A stretch of DNA of 64,000 nt from JBEKCB01 sp052139675 (lineage in GTDB: Bacteria > Planctomycetota > Brocadiia > CAIUPP01), in contig JBKQWE010000064.1 of assembly GCA_052139675.1 (NCBI GenBank), positions 1-64,000 of the forward strand. The letters run 5' to 3'. Numbering within the stretch: the first letter of the stretch is position 1; each line of letters starts with the position of its first letter. Positions 18,531 to 26,784 of the stretch are shown here, one piece after another. The notes beneath the pieces were generated by a model. That model searched no databases. It was not told the DNA's origin and saw nothing but the letters and a program-made list of their open reading frames with translations. The position numbers were made by a program, and so were the translations under genes.

Positions 18531-19995
18531 ACGTGTCCTTCATCCCTTTGTCCCAGCCGTCCCACAGGAAATCGCCGTAGCGGTCGTCGGCGATGAGGCG
18601 GAAGGCGTAGCGCACCTGCTCCTCGTAGAACTCGCAGAACGCGCCGGTCCGGTCCATGCCGCCGTTCATCTCGTGCGCTTCGGCCGGGCAGGGCGATCCG
18701 CAGAAGTGCCGGATGGCGCAGCGGCCGCACGGATCAATCGCCTCGATGCTGCGTTCGGTGACCTGGCGGAAGGCTTCGCTCTTGAGGACATCGCCCAGCT
18801 CGTCCTGGAACAGGTTGCCCCCTTTGAACCGCGGGATGCCGATGAACTCGCTGCACGGGAAAAGGTCGCCGTTCGGCGCCAGCGCAAAGAAGCAGCGCCC
18901 GCCGCCGCACGGCGAGATGTCGCACATCAGCCGGCGCGCCGCCGGCGCCACGATGCCCAGCAGGATGTTCGCGAAATTGGCCACGACCAGTTTCCGCCCC
19001 GTCTTGCGATAGAGTTCGTGGCTGCGCTCCAGCGCCCCGAGGAAATACCGGGCCGCTTCGGCGTCGCCGGGCTTGATGGCGCGCGAGGGCGGCAGCGTGC
19101 AGCGGACGATATTCAGCAGGCACGTGGGGACCTCCTCGGCGTGGAAGAAGTCCACCAGGTCGTCCAGGTGACGCAGGTTCTCCTTGGTGACCGTGCAGAT
19201 CACGCTCCAGTTCTCGTAGCCGCGCAGCCGCCGCATGGCCTTCACGACGGTATCGAAGACGCCTTTTCCATCCCAGGTGCGGCGCGTGCGCTGCGCGACG
19301 GCCGGGTTGGCGGCATCGAGCGAAAGTCCCAGGCTGACGCCCCGGTCCGTCAGGAACGTGACGGCCTCCTCGTCGAGCAGGGTGGCGTTCGTCTGAATGC
19401 CGAAGAGGAACCGCTCGCGATAGGCCTCGATCGCGGCGAACACGGCCTCGCGGTTGAGCATCGGTTCCGCGCCGTGGAAGACGATCTGCGGCCGCATCGT
19501 CTTCGGCAGCGTGGCCGCGAAGTAGCTGTCCAGGCGCGCCATCGCCTCCATCAGGCGCTCGCGGCTCATGTGCTCGCCATGCCGGCGCATCTCGCTCGGG
19601 ATATAGCAGTAGCGGCAGTCCAGGTTGCACCGCTCGGTGGGGTTGAAGTACACGGCGGAAGGCTTGAGCCCGAACCGGAGCTTCTGCATCTCGGCGGCGA
19701 ACGCATCCGCCTTGCGCCGGTAGTCGGCGAGCAGCTTGCCGCCCATTCGAGTTCCCTCAGGGCGGCCCTGAGCGAGGTCGAATGGGCCGCCCGACAGGGT
19801 TTCGCCGACCCGGTCCTTCCGCACCAGCGACCAGAAGGCGGTATCCGGATCAATCAGGGCCATGTAATCCGAGTGGCCGATATCAATCGGCTGGAGCGTC
19901 GGCCCGTTGCCGGTGTTGATGAAACGGCCCCGCGAGGGGGCCGTTTCATCTTTCCGGCTTCGGCCGCCGACGTCCTTGGCGGCGGGACGTCGCAT
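18514..19995 (-). CDS. Peptide-modifying radical SAM/SPASM maturase, CbpB-like
   Basis: This 493-residue enzyme has the radical SAM cluster motif CNLDCRYC (Cys123, 127, 130), FHGAEPML, and a SPASM-type C-terminal Cys set (CDISPCGGGRC, FPCSEF, CGRCAIRHFC, CPAEAHEM). This arrangement is typical of enzymes that modify ribosomal peptides. The N-terminal part carries LQPIDIGHSDYMALIDPDTA. Its ATG overlaps the stop of the 33-codon peptide gene (TGATG at 19993-19997), and both lie behind a cobalamin riboswitch, which matches what I recall of the CbpA/CbpB peptide systems. A 47-bp palindrome is inserted in frame before the radical SAM core. Confidence 0.85.
   Translation of the reverse strand: MRRPAAKDVGGRSRKDETAPSRGRFINTGNGPTLQPIDIGHSDYMALIDPDTAFWSLVRKDRVGETLSGGPFDLAQGRPEGTRMGGKLLADYRRKADAFAAEMQKLRFGLKPSAVYFNPTERCNLDCRYCYIPSEMRRHGEHMSRERLMEAMARLDSYFAATLPKTMRPQIVFHGAEPMLNREAVFAAIEAYRERFLFGIQTNATLLDEEAVTFLTDRGVSLGLSLDAANPAVAQRTRRTWDGKGVFDTVVKAMRRLRGYENWSVICTVTKENLRHLDDLVDFFHAEEVPTCLLNIVRCTLPPSRAIKPGDAEAARYFLGALERSHELYRKTGRKLVVANFANILLGIVAPAARRLMCDISPCGGGRCFFALAPNGDLFPCSEFIGIPRFKGGNLFQDELGDVLKSEAFRQVTERSIEAIDPCGRCAIRHFCGSPCPAEAHEMNGGMDRTGAFCEFYEEQVRYAFRLIADDRYGDFLWDGWDKGMKDTFIAAS
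19741..19787. repeat. In-frame palindrome inside the maturase gene
   Basis: GCCCATTCGA at 19741-19750 is the exact inverse complement of 19778-19787, and CTCAGGGC (19756-19763) pairs with 19765-19772. It encodes PFDLAQGRPEG in the minus-strand maturase without breaking the frame. Similar CCCTGAGC...GTCGAA words recur near 35.8 and 36.8 kb. Confidence 0.8.
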
Positions 19996-20096
19996 CACTT
20001 GCTCCTCTTGGACATCAGGATGTAATGCGACAGACCCGTTCCGCGAGCCTTGCAGCTCTTCCGCACGGCGATGACGGCCTTCTTCGCTCCCTTCAT
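19995..20096 (-). CDS. 33-residue modified-peptide precursor, CbpA-like
   Basis: This small gene encodes a basic peptide with one Cys and the C-terminal core KSCKARGTGLSHYIL ending MSKRSK. The single Cys followed by GTG(L/V)SHYI is what I recall of CbpA-type precursors modified by CbpB radical SAM enzymes. The ATG at 20096 follows AAAGGGTG, and the stop overlaps the maturase start. A riboswitch and terminator precede it. It is easily missed because of its length. The modification is unknown. Confidence 0.75.
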   Translation of the reverse strand: MKGAKKAVIAVRKSCKARGTGLSHYILMSKRSK

Positions 20097-20130
20097 GCTT
20101 CACCCTTTCTATAAAGGAGCCTCGGAAAAC

Positions 20131-20170
20131 AAAAAAGAGTTCCAACGGACGGTCTTTCCACCGCCCGTTG
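20131..20170 (-). terminator. Intrinsic terminator in the riboswitch expression platform
   Basis: On the minus strand CAACGGGCGG and CCGTCCGTTG form a 10-bp stem (one G-U pair) around an 8-nt loop, followed six bases later by TTTTTT (20131-20136). It lies between the cobalamin aptamer and the peptide gene, so it is probably the switchable off-element. Confidence 0.75.
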
Positions 20171-20205
20171 AAACCCTTTACCATCGGGTTCCAAAATGTC
20201 CGGCT

Positions 20206-20360
20206 CGTTCAGCAGGTCTTCTGGCTTTCGGATCATCCGCCCCTGACGCCTTCCCGGCCCGCTTTAGCGGGCCAGTGGCTGGCCATCGGCCTGTCAGGCG
20301 CGTCCCCGATCACAGCGGCGGGACCGCCACGGATTTTCACCGTGTTCCGGGATGCTGAAC
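20206..20360 (-). ncRNA. Cobalamin riboswitch aptamer
   Basis: The minus-strand RNA reads GGTGAAAATCCGTGGCGGTC, then CCGCCGCTGTGATC, GCCACTGG, GGGAAGGCG, GATGATCCGAAAGCCAGAAG and ACCTGC. These are the ordered conserved blocks of the cobalamin (B12) riboswitch, including the B12 box region GCCACTGG. It lies between a consensus promoter and a terminator hairpin. Binding of cobalamin would most simply favour termination and switch off the peptide/maturase genes. Confidence 0.92.
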
Positions 20361-20366
20361 GACCTG

Positions 20367-20396
20367 TTTATAACCAATCCGCTGACTTCATGTCAA
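20367..20396 (-). promoter_or_regulatory. Promoter of the riboswitch-controlled operon
   Basis: On the minus strand a perfect TTGACA (20391-20396) lies 17-18 bp before TTATAA/TATAAA (20367-20373), just ahead of the aptamer. Confidence 0.75.
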
Positions 20397-20432
20397 GCGT
20401 CGTCAGCGGTTGATAGCGGGGATTCCTGGCTC

Positions 20433-20849
20433 CTATCCGCTCATGTCCTGAAAGAACTCGACCGACTCGCCGCCGGGGCTGCGGACGAAGGCGACGCGGA
20501 TGGAAGCCGGGCCGGTTCGGGCCGGAAGATCCACGGTCCTCGGCTCGCGGGTGACCGTCGCGCCGGCCGCCTGCGCGCGCTTCAGCGCGGCGTCGCAATC
20601 GGCGGTGCGCAGCGCGAAGTGCATGATGTTCCCTTCCACCGGCGCGGATTTTCCGCCGGCGAAGATCTCCACGCAGTTGTCGTTGCCCGCGTCGAGCAGC
20701 ACGGCGCGCCCGTCGCCTTCGCCCCAGGCGAGCCGTTCCTTCAGGCCCAGGCCTTCCTTGTAGAAGCGCACCGTCTCGTCGAAATCCTTCACCCGGATCG
20801 CGACATGATGAAACCCGTTCACGCCGCCCTTCTCTTTTCGCGCCGCCAT
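20433..20849 (-). CDS. VOC (glyoxalase/dioxygenase fold) family protein
   Basis: This 138-residue protein has paired beta-alpha-beta modules: GFHHVAIRVKDFDETVRFYK at the start and NIMHFALRTADCDAAL in the second half, ending SPGGESVEFFQ. His (HHVAI), Glu (VEIFAG), His (IMHF) and Glu (VEFF) are candidate metal ligands. Members include glyoxalase I and dioxygenases; the substrate cannot be inferred. It has its own promoter and no coupled neighbour. Confidence 0.9.
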   Translation of the reverse strand: MAARKEKGGVNGFHHVAIRVKDFDETVRFYKEGLGLKERLAWGEGDGRAVLLDAGNDNCVEIFAGGKSAPVEGNIMHFALRTADCDAALKRAQAAGATVTREPRTVDLPARTGPASIRVAFVRSPGGESVEFFQDMSG

Positions 20850-20906
20850 CGCTGGACCGCCTTTCCTGGTTGAAATCGCGGAATCGGCCGAACCGACATG
20901 GCCGTC

Positions 20907-20934
20907 ATTCTAGCAGCAACCGGAGCGCTGTCAA
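20907..20934 (-). promoter_or_regulatory. Promoter for the VOC gene
   Basis: TTGACA (20929-20934) and TAGAAT (20907-20912) on the minus strand are 16 bp apart, about 60 bp before the VOC start. Confidence 0.65.
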
Positions 20935-21501
20935 GCGAACCGTGGCAACCGCTAGGGGTGTGCGTAGAAGTGGAGCAATTGGTGGGATGGCCGTAAGGGA
21001 TGGCTAGAGAGTGAGATAGGACAAACATGGAGTAGGCTGGCGCGGGAGCAATATAAGAGTGCGGAGTGGGCGAAATTGGGTTGGGGTGCGATTGGGGTGA
21101 GAGAAGAAGTGTGGCGTGAATGACTACGGTTTACGGGGGGTTTACGGCGAGTTTGGGGAGGATGACAAAAAACGTGCCAAATCTCAAAAAAATCCTAGCG
21201 ACAAATCCTAGTGACATCCTAGTGACAGAAACTAAAATTAACGAAGAGCCGCGCCAATATTGAGCGGATTCGCTTTGGAACGAGCCGAATGTTAGGAAAA
21301 CAAACGAACGCAGCCGTTTCCCTAACGACCTCGTGCCATGCGACAATCGCATCCTTAACTCGTTAGGGAAGCGCGCTTTGCAGCAAGAATGGAATGTGAA
21401 GCCCCTGCAAAACATTTTTTATATTGCCCCACCTGCGTGCACATATTGCCCCACATGTGTGCCCGCCGCTAACCGCGCGCCCTTCCATCGTCACAGCATC
21501 T
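20935..21501. other. Gene-free stretch with odd composition and repeats
   Basis: I find no gene here. The plus strand is strikingly purine-rich from about 20950 to 21180. Three imperfect copies of ATCCTAGTGAC follow at 21192-21230. TTCCCTAACGA (21318-21328) has an exact inverse copy at 21360-21370, and ATATTGCCCCAC occurs twice near 21419-21455. This may be the remnant of a mobile element or a structured RNA. Confidence 0.45.
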
Positions 21502-22458
21502 TCAGATGTACCGGGTCAGGCTGGGAGGATGCTCTCGGTAAGCCGCATAGAGCTTCCGCCACGCCGGACTGATTCGCTCTTCGCTAAGCGGCCGCTTGAG
21601 GTTCCAGGGGACAAGATGTCCTTCCGTGAAACGACCGCACAGCCGGCAGAACCGCTCGAAGTGATCTTCCATCTCGTCCGCGTCTTCCGGCAGATGTTTG
21701 CGTCCGATGTCCCACCCGGCCACGCGGTCAATGCCGCCGGCCATCGGGCAGCCGTAATACCCGAACGGCGTCAGTCCGATGCCCACGATGCTCGGACGCT
21801 TGCAAGCGTTGCGATAAGACGCGAACCGGAACCAGGAGGAGTCGGCCGGCGCCATATTGAAAGCGCCGAACTGCGGCTGCACCGGCGAGTCCTTAAGCGA
21901 GAGTGGATCCACGATGATTTCCCGGGGCAGCGACCGGATGATTTCCCGGGCCTGCGTTCCGAAACCGTTGCTCACGAGGACCACCGAGGTTCCATGCGGG
22001 CGCGCGCAGCCCTCCAGGAGTATTCGGAGAATGGCCGCCAACTCCGGATGCAGAGTCGGTTCGCCTCCCATGACTTTGATCATGCGCCAGACTTTCCCGC
22101 GCCGGCGCGACTCCTCCACGAAGCGTTCAATCTGGCTGAGCTCCATGCGCTCAGCGCTCGGCGCCTGCCGGCAACTGCGGTTGCAGTTGAGGCACTTCAG
22201 ATTGCATTCATACGTGATGTCAATTTCGATAATATCCCGGCATGACCGGTACTGCGGCCCGAGCAACGCCGTCGCGGCCCGGGTGATGCGCGCATGGCGG
22301 CAGAGCCGCTTGAGTCCATACACCGCATGGCCGACGGGCGTCAGCCATCCTGCATAGCGGCACTTATTTTTGGGAAAAGCCACTCGCGGCTCCGACAAGA
22401 CCGGTCCTGCACTCGCCGCTCGATTTGCCCCTGGATTTGCCGGCAGGTGCTGTCTCAT
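21502..22458 (-). CDS. Radical SAM domain protein (second of a pair)
   Basis: The chosen ATG gives 318 residues with the cluster motif CNLKCLNC at Cys85, 89 and 92, then IKVMGGEPTLHPEL and VVLVSNGFG. The C-terminus has single Cys pairs (GCPMAGG, CRLCGRF) that could hold another cluster. It resembles radical SAM proteins found among glycan genes; the substrate is unknown. A GTG at 22494 would overlap the upstream gene by 20 bp. It shares a promoter with the preceding radical SAM gene. Confidence 0.8.
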   Translation of the reverse strand: MRQHLPANPGANRAASAGPVLSEPRVAFPKNKCRYAGWLTPVGHAVYGLKRLCRHARITRAATALLGPQYRSCRDIIEIDITYECNLKCLNCNRSCRQAPSAERMELSQIERFVEESRRRGKVWRMIKVMGGEPTLHPELAAILRILLEGCARPHGTSVVLVSNGFGTQAREIIRSLPREIIVDPLSLKDSPVQPQFGAFNMAPADSSWFRFASYRNACKRPSIVGIGLTPFGYYGCPMAGGIDRVAGWDIGRKHLPEDADEMEDHFERFCRLCGRFTEGHLVPWNLKRPLSEERISPAWRKLYAAYREHPPSLTRYI

Positions 22459-22474
22459 GCTCGCCCGGGGCCTG

Positions 22475-23494
22475 TCATGGATGGGACGGCGCACTCCACC
22501 GCGGGACCCACCGTGAAATCAAGCGCCGGATCGTCTGCGCGTGCGACGCCGGCCGGGCGAGGGCGCCCGATGCTTTTGCGAACTGCGCCGAGGTGTACTT
22601 CTCACAGAAGTAGTGGCAATACGACGCGTCGCACGGAGTGGGGCGGGTCTTCAGTTTGACGTCCTTACGGAGCAGATTGCCCATCGGTTGCCCGGGATCG
22701 CAACGGAAGACGTTCCCCTCCGGCGTGATCACCACGAAATTATAACCCGACCCGCAGAGCCTGCCGTGGTAGCAGTCAAGCCCGTCGAGGAACCGGCCGT
22801 CCGAGAACATGTCATGCGTCGGCGGCTCGCCCATCGCCGCCAGGGTCTGCGCGTACTTCGACCGCGCCGCCGCGAAATACTCCCGCAGGAGCGCCTTATG
22901 TTCCGGGGAGTAGCCGCCTGGATAACGTCTGCCTTCGAAGGCGCCGCGCAGCATCTTCGGAACCAGAGACAGGCCGTCGCGCTCGAAGCGCGCCGAGATG
23001 TCGGAGAAGCGGTCCACCATACGCGGGGTCATCACGAGCGACAGGAGCACGTTGAACCGTGCCGCCCCCAGCATTTGCGCGCGCGCGATGAACGCGTCGA
23101 GGGCGCCGGCCGCCTGTCGCTCCTCATAATGGACGGAGGCGTTGATAAAGTGAACGCGCCGGGGATCAATCCGGTCGGCGAAATCCCCCGCCGAGCCGCA
23201 GGAGAGGTTCGTATTGATGGAGAGGCAATGGCGGCGCGCCAGGCGTTCGCACAGCGATACAAGGCCCGGATAGGTGAACGGCTCGCCGCCGGTGATGTGA
23301 ATCAGCCACACCTTGCCCGTCGAGTCGAACGCGTCGCCCCACTGCTCCACCGTGCCGAAGACGCGCGCCCCGGCGCCGCGGATGCTGTCGGGAATCCCGC
23401 AATACACGCAGCGGAAATTGCACGTCGTGGCCGGACTGAAATCAGCTTCCACGTCGTAGTTCATGCTGATCGGGATTTCCGCCGGCGCTCCCAT
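22475..23494 (-). CDS. Radical SAM domain protein (first of a pair)
   Basis: This 339-residue protein has CNFRCVYC (Cys25, 29, 32), HITGGEPFTYPGL and a Cys-rich tail (CYHGRLCGSGYN, FRCDPG, CDASYCHYFC) like SPASM/twitch domains. It probably modifies or helps assemble a cell-surface molecule made by the glycosyltransferases upstream, but this rests only on context. The ATG at 23494 lies about 30 bp from a good promoter. Confidence 0.85.
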   Translation of the reverse strand: MGAPAEIPISMNYDVEADFSPATTCNFRCVYCGIPDSIRGAGARVFGTVEQWGDAFDSTGKVWLIHITGGEPFTYPGLVSLCERLARRHCLSINTNLSCGSAGDFADRIDPRRVHFINASVHYEERQAAGALDAFIARAQMLGAARFNVLLSLVMTPRMVDRFSDISARFERDGLSLVPKMLRGAFEGRRYPGGYSPEHKALLREYFAAARSKYAQTLAAMGEPPTHDMFSDGRFLDGLDCYHGRLCGSGYNFVVITPEGNVFRCDPGQPMGNLLRKDVKLKTRPTPCDASYCHYFCEKYTSAQFAKASGALARPASHAQTIRRLISRWVPRWSAPSHP

Positions 23495-23531
23495 TTGACC
23501 CTTTTCTCAAGCACACGCCCGAACGTCCGCC

Positions 23532-23560
23532 ATTCTACCGGACTGCTCTGCATTTGCCAA
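23532..23560 (-). promoter_or_regulatory. Promoter for the radical SAM pair
   Basis: TTGGCA (23555-23560) and TAGAAT (23532-23537) on the minus strand are 17 bp apart, in the 95-bp gap after the glycosyltransferase gene. Confidence 0.6.
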
Positions 23561-23589
23561 GGCCGAGTTCAAGGTCGGGAGCCCCGCCG

Positions 23590-25158
23590 TCACGGCGTCG
23601 GCTCGCGAGCCGGTTTCCAGTCGTAGATGCCCACGAGCAGTGTGTCGAACACCTTGACGGAGCACACCGGCTTCCTTTGAGTGTAGAATTCCCAACAGTG
23701 CGGGTAACGGCTCAAGTCGCCCTGGCGGATCAGGAGCACCAGGTAATCCGCCTCCGAGCTATCCACAAACCGGATGGTCGGCGCCAGCCTGCCGATGGAC
23801 TGATACTCCGGAAGGGTGCGCTTCTCTATGGGCACCCACAGCGCGCTGCGGGGATGAGAATTCAGCCAGGGGAGAATCGCCTGGTACGGATTGCCCCAGT
23901 ACGCGGTCTCAAATCCCCTGGCGGCGGCGCCGTCCACTCCGCCGACGAGCTCGTTGAAATACGACGACTCGTACGGATGATATCTCACAATGGAACCATA
24001 GACCGACACCGCGAAAAGGATCCCATACAGGAAGATGAAAGCGGTTCCCCATTTGATCCGGGCGACGATCAGATACAGTTCGCGCACGCCGAGGGCTGCG
24101 ACGGCGCAAAGGAATGGGAACGCAGGCAGGAAAAGCCTCACGCCGTCATAGGCCCAGGAGGAGGCGAAAGCGACGGCCAGAATCGGAACCAGCGCGTTCA
24201 GGAGCAGGAAAACCGCTGCGGCACGGTGAGTCGAGCGATGCAGCCGCAATAGTCCCGCGAAGAAGGGGAACAACACGATCAGCGGCACCGTGACGGCCGT
24301 CAGGACGAACGCATAATGCCAGGGCGCGCGAAGCCACGTTTTGCCCAGGTAATAGACCGGGATCTGGCGATGCGTCAAGACCCACGCGAAATAATCCCAG
24401 GTCCGGCCGGCGGGATGCGGCCAGAGCCACGGCCACCCCGCAACAAACACCGCCGGCGGAATTACCAGAAGAAGAATGAGGTCGCGCACGACGTGCGGGC
24501 GTTCCCCGAGGCGCCCGCGGAAACGCCGCCGCAGCAACCGCCACAGGTCGGATCGGAACCAGACCACGAACCATGCGAGCAAAAACGCCCAGAGGAACAT
24601 CCCGTTGATCTTGGTGAGCAGCGAGAGTCCCAGCAGGGCCGATGCGGCGAGCATCCATCGAGAATTCTCCAGCCCCCTCCAAAACGCGTAAGCCGTCACG
24701 ACCCACATCGCTGTAATGGGGAAGTCCAGCACACCCAGATGGGCGTGAAAGAACGCCCTGGGAAGAAAGAAGAACGCCAGGACGGCGACCAGCCCGGTCG
24801 CCCGGCCCCAGTACTTGCTCACCCACGTGAACAGCACGAAGTTCAGCGCGAACCCGTAGAGAAGTGCCTGAAGGCGAAACGCCTTGTAAGGCTGCATAAT
24901 CCCGAGGCGGTGGCTCAGGAATCTCTGGATGAATCCGCCCGCCAGCGTCCCCAGCGGCGGGTGGCCTTCGTCCGTGCGCCAGCAGAGGTCAATGCGCGAC
25001 CAGGTCGGCTTGCTGAACCACGAGACGTGCTGCTCAGCCGCCTGACGGTCTCCCGGCTCGTCCCAGGTGATCCCGTAGTCATCCAGCGTTGCGAATACGA
25101 TCCCGCAAAGCGCGAAGCAAAGGATCAACGGCAGATAAGATCTTAGTCGGGCGAGCAC
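23590..25158 (-). CDS. GT39/PMT-type membrane glycosyltransferase
   Basis: This 522-residue protein has about ten membrane segments and an N-terminal loop with ITWDEPGDR and RTDEGHPPLGTL, the acidic catalytic loop pattern of polyprenyl-phosphate-dependent (GT-C) glycosyltransferases. It should transfer a sugar or aminosugar on the outer face of the membrane. The start is GTG at 25158 with GAAGAGG upstream, 27 bp after the previous gene. Confidence 0.85.
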   Translation of the reverse strand: MLARLRSYLPLILCFALCGIVFATLDDYGITWDEPGDRQAAEQHVSWFSKPTWSRIDLCWRTDEGHPPLGTLAGGFIQRFLSHRLGIMQPYKAFRLQALLYGFALNFVLFTWVSKYWGRATGLVAVLAFFFLPRAFFHAHLGVLDFPITAMWVVTAYAFWRGLENSRWMLAASALLGLSLLTKINGMFLWAFLLAWFVVWFRSDLWRLLRRRFRGRLGERPHVVRDLILLLVIPPAVFVAGWPWLWPHPAGRTWDYFAWVLTHRQIPVYYLGKTWLRAPWHYAFVLTAVTVPLIVLFPFFAGLLRLHRSTHRAAAVFLLLNALVPILAVAFASSWAYDGVRLFLPAFPFLCAVAALGVRELYLIVARIKWGTAFIFLYGILFAVSVYGSIVRYHPYESSYFNELVGGVDGAAARGFETAYWGNPYQAILPWLNSHPRSALWVPIEKRTLPEYQSIGRLAPTIRFVDSSEADYLVLLIRQGDLSRYPHCWEFYTQRKPVCSVKVFDTLLVGIYDWKPAREPTP

Positions 25159-25185
25159 GAGCGCCTCTTCAGTCCCATTTCCGCG

Positions 25186-26784
25186 CTACTCTTTAACAGG
25201 ATTTCCGGCCGCGCCGGAGGAAAGGTCGTATAGATAGGCCGAGGCGCCTTTCTCTTCGAGAGACTGCATCTTTCTCCCCTCCGAGTCCAGGTACTCTGTG
25301 ATAAGCTGTTTCTCATCATTGCCGGTCAATGGCCAGACATGCGAGAATACGAACCAAACGCGATCCTTCCCGCGGAATGGCGCTATCTCCTGCAGATATT
25401 TGACAAACGATCCTCTGTGGCGTCCGCCCCTGACGTAATCCCGAACTCCATTTTGCTCCGCCGATGACAGCCATTGAGTCAGAATGCCGGCGTCGTAATA
25501 TTCCCAAGCCGGCAAGGCGCCGTAATAGACGTAAATCGGATCGGTTGTCCTCCTGGCTGCATGAACACGCTGGACCAAGCTCCTCATATCCTCCTGTACC
25601 GGAGCATCCGCTTCTCTCAGAGCATCCAAGGCGGGGTAGCCCAGCAAGAGCAGTACGAAAGCGGCCCCGACTACAGCGGTTGCCTGGCTCTTCATGGCGC
25701 GCCAGGTCAGAACGCAGCCTTCGGCGATGATGATAAAGATCGCCGGGCATGCAAACAAAAGCAGTCGCCCTTCGAAGGGATACTTATGGATCACCGCCGC
25801 CAGAAATGCGCAGGCCAGAGGGGCCAGAAGAACCACGGTTTCCCAAGCCCGTCCCGAGCGCCACAGGCTGGCCACGCCCGCGAGAAAGGCAAACACAGCC
25901 AATCCAGGCAGAAATTTGAAACCGGCAGGGTCTTGCATCACCTCGAGCGGTTTGTGCAGATACCAATGGAGCTTTTCACTCGCAGCCCCGGAGAGCGGCG
26001 GAAAGGCGCTGCTCCAGTACGAAAGCAGGTAGCTTTCGCCGCTCACAGAGCGGGCTGTGATCTGGTAGCAGAGGCCCCAGCTCGCCAGCCAAAGGCAACA
26101 GATAACAGTCCAGGCCATTGCCTGTTTCCGTTCTCCGCGGAATATCGAGCGTCCAAGGAGCAGCGCTCCCGTTCCCGCAAGGACGAACACCGCCGGGTAC
26201 GAAAACCATACCGCAATCATTCCTGCCGACCCAGCCAGGAAGTACCTCAACTTGGACCACGTATATCCTCCCGTTCCGAGCATAATCATCCAGAGCAGGC
26301 AGCTCACGGCGGCATCCGATGAATACTGCTTCAGGTAAACCGAGTAATGGACAGGCCAATGCGAGATGGCCAGGAGCAACGCCGCCAGAAAGGCGCCCAA
26401 GGGCGTGCAGCATCGTCTGGATAACGGGAGGAACAAGGCAAGCGCCGCCAGGCCGGAAACCAACGGGACGAGGCGTAACACGTGGTCGCCGAACCCGAAC
26501 GCCTTAACCGTCAATCGCGTCAGCCAGAGGAATCCGGCAGGCGTGGGGACCGCTTTGGGCTGCTTTGCGGTCACGGCCGCCGCGACCCACAATTCATCCA
26601 CTTCCAGGGAAGGATTCTGGCCGAAACGCACAAGCCGAAGGCCGGCCCCGACTAAAAGGGCCGCCAGGATCAAGCAGATGAACTTCCTGTCTGGAGCTGT
26701 CCCGCCAAGCGCAGTTCTCTTTGTGGCATCAGCCATCTGCCCAGTCCGTGATTCCACCGGTGCGGCTGTGTTGAGCGTGACCAT
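25186..26784 (-). CDS. GT-C-type membrane glycosyltransferase
   Basis: This 532-residue protein has about eleven hydrophobic segments and the early acidic motif NPSLEVDELWVAAAV that marks the GT-C (PMT/ArnT-like) fold. A soluble C-terminal domain follows the last membrane segment. The ATG at 26784 overlaps the stop of the upstream gene by one base (TGATG), so the two are coupled. It probably acts in the same surface-glycan pathway as its neighbours. Confidence 0.82.
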   Translation of the reverse strand: MVTLNTAAPVESRTGQMADATKRTALGGTAPDRKFICLILAALLVGAGLRLVRFGQNPSLEVDELWVAAAVTAKQPKAVPTPAGFLWLTRLTVKAFGFGDHVLRLVPLVSGLAALALFLPLSRRCCTPLGAFLAALLLAISHWPVHYSVYLKQYSSDAAVSCLLWMIMLGTGGYTWSKLRYFLAGSAGMIAVWFSYPAVFVLAGTGALLLGRSIFRGERKQAMAWTVICCLWLASWGLCYQITARSVSGESYLLSYWSSAFPPLSGAASEKLHWYLHKPLEVMQDPAGFKFLPGLAVFAFLAGVASLWRSGRAWETVVLLAPLACAFLAAVIHKYPFEGRLLLFACPAIFIIIAEGCVLTWRAMKSQATAVVGAAFVLLLLGYPALDALREADAPVQEDMRSLVQRVHAARRTTDPIYVYYGALPAWEYYDAGILTQWLSSAEQNGVRDYVRGGRHRGSFVKYLQEIAPFRGKDRVWFVFSHVWPLTGNDEKQLITEYLDSEGRKMQSLEEKGASAYLYDLSSGAAGNPVKE

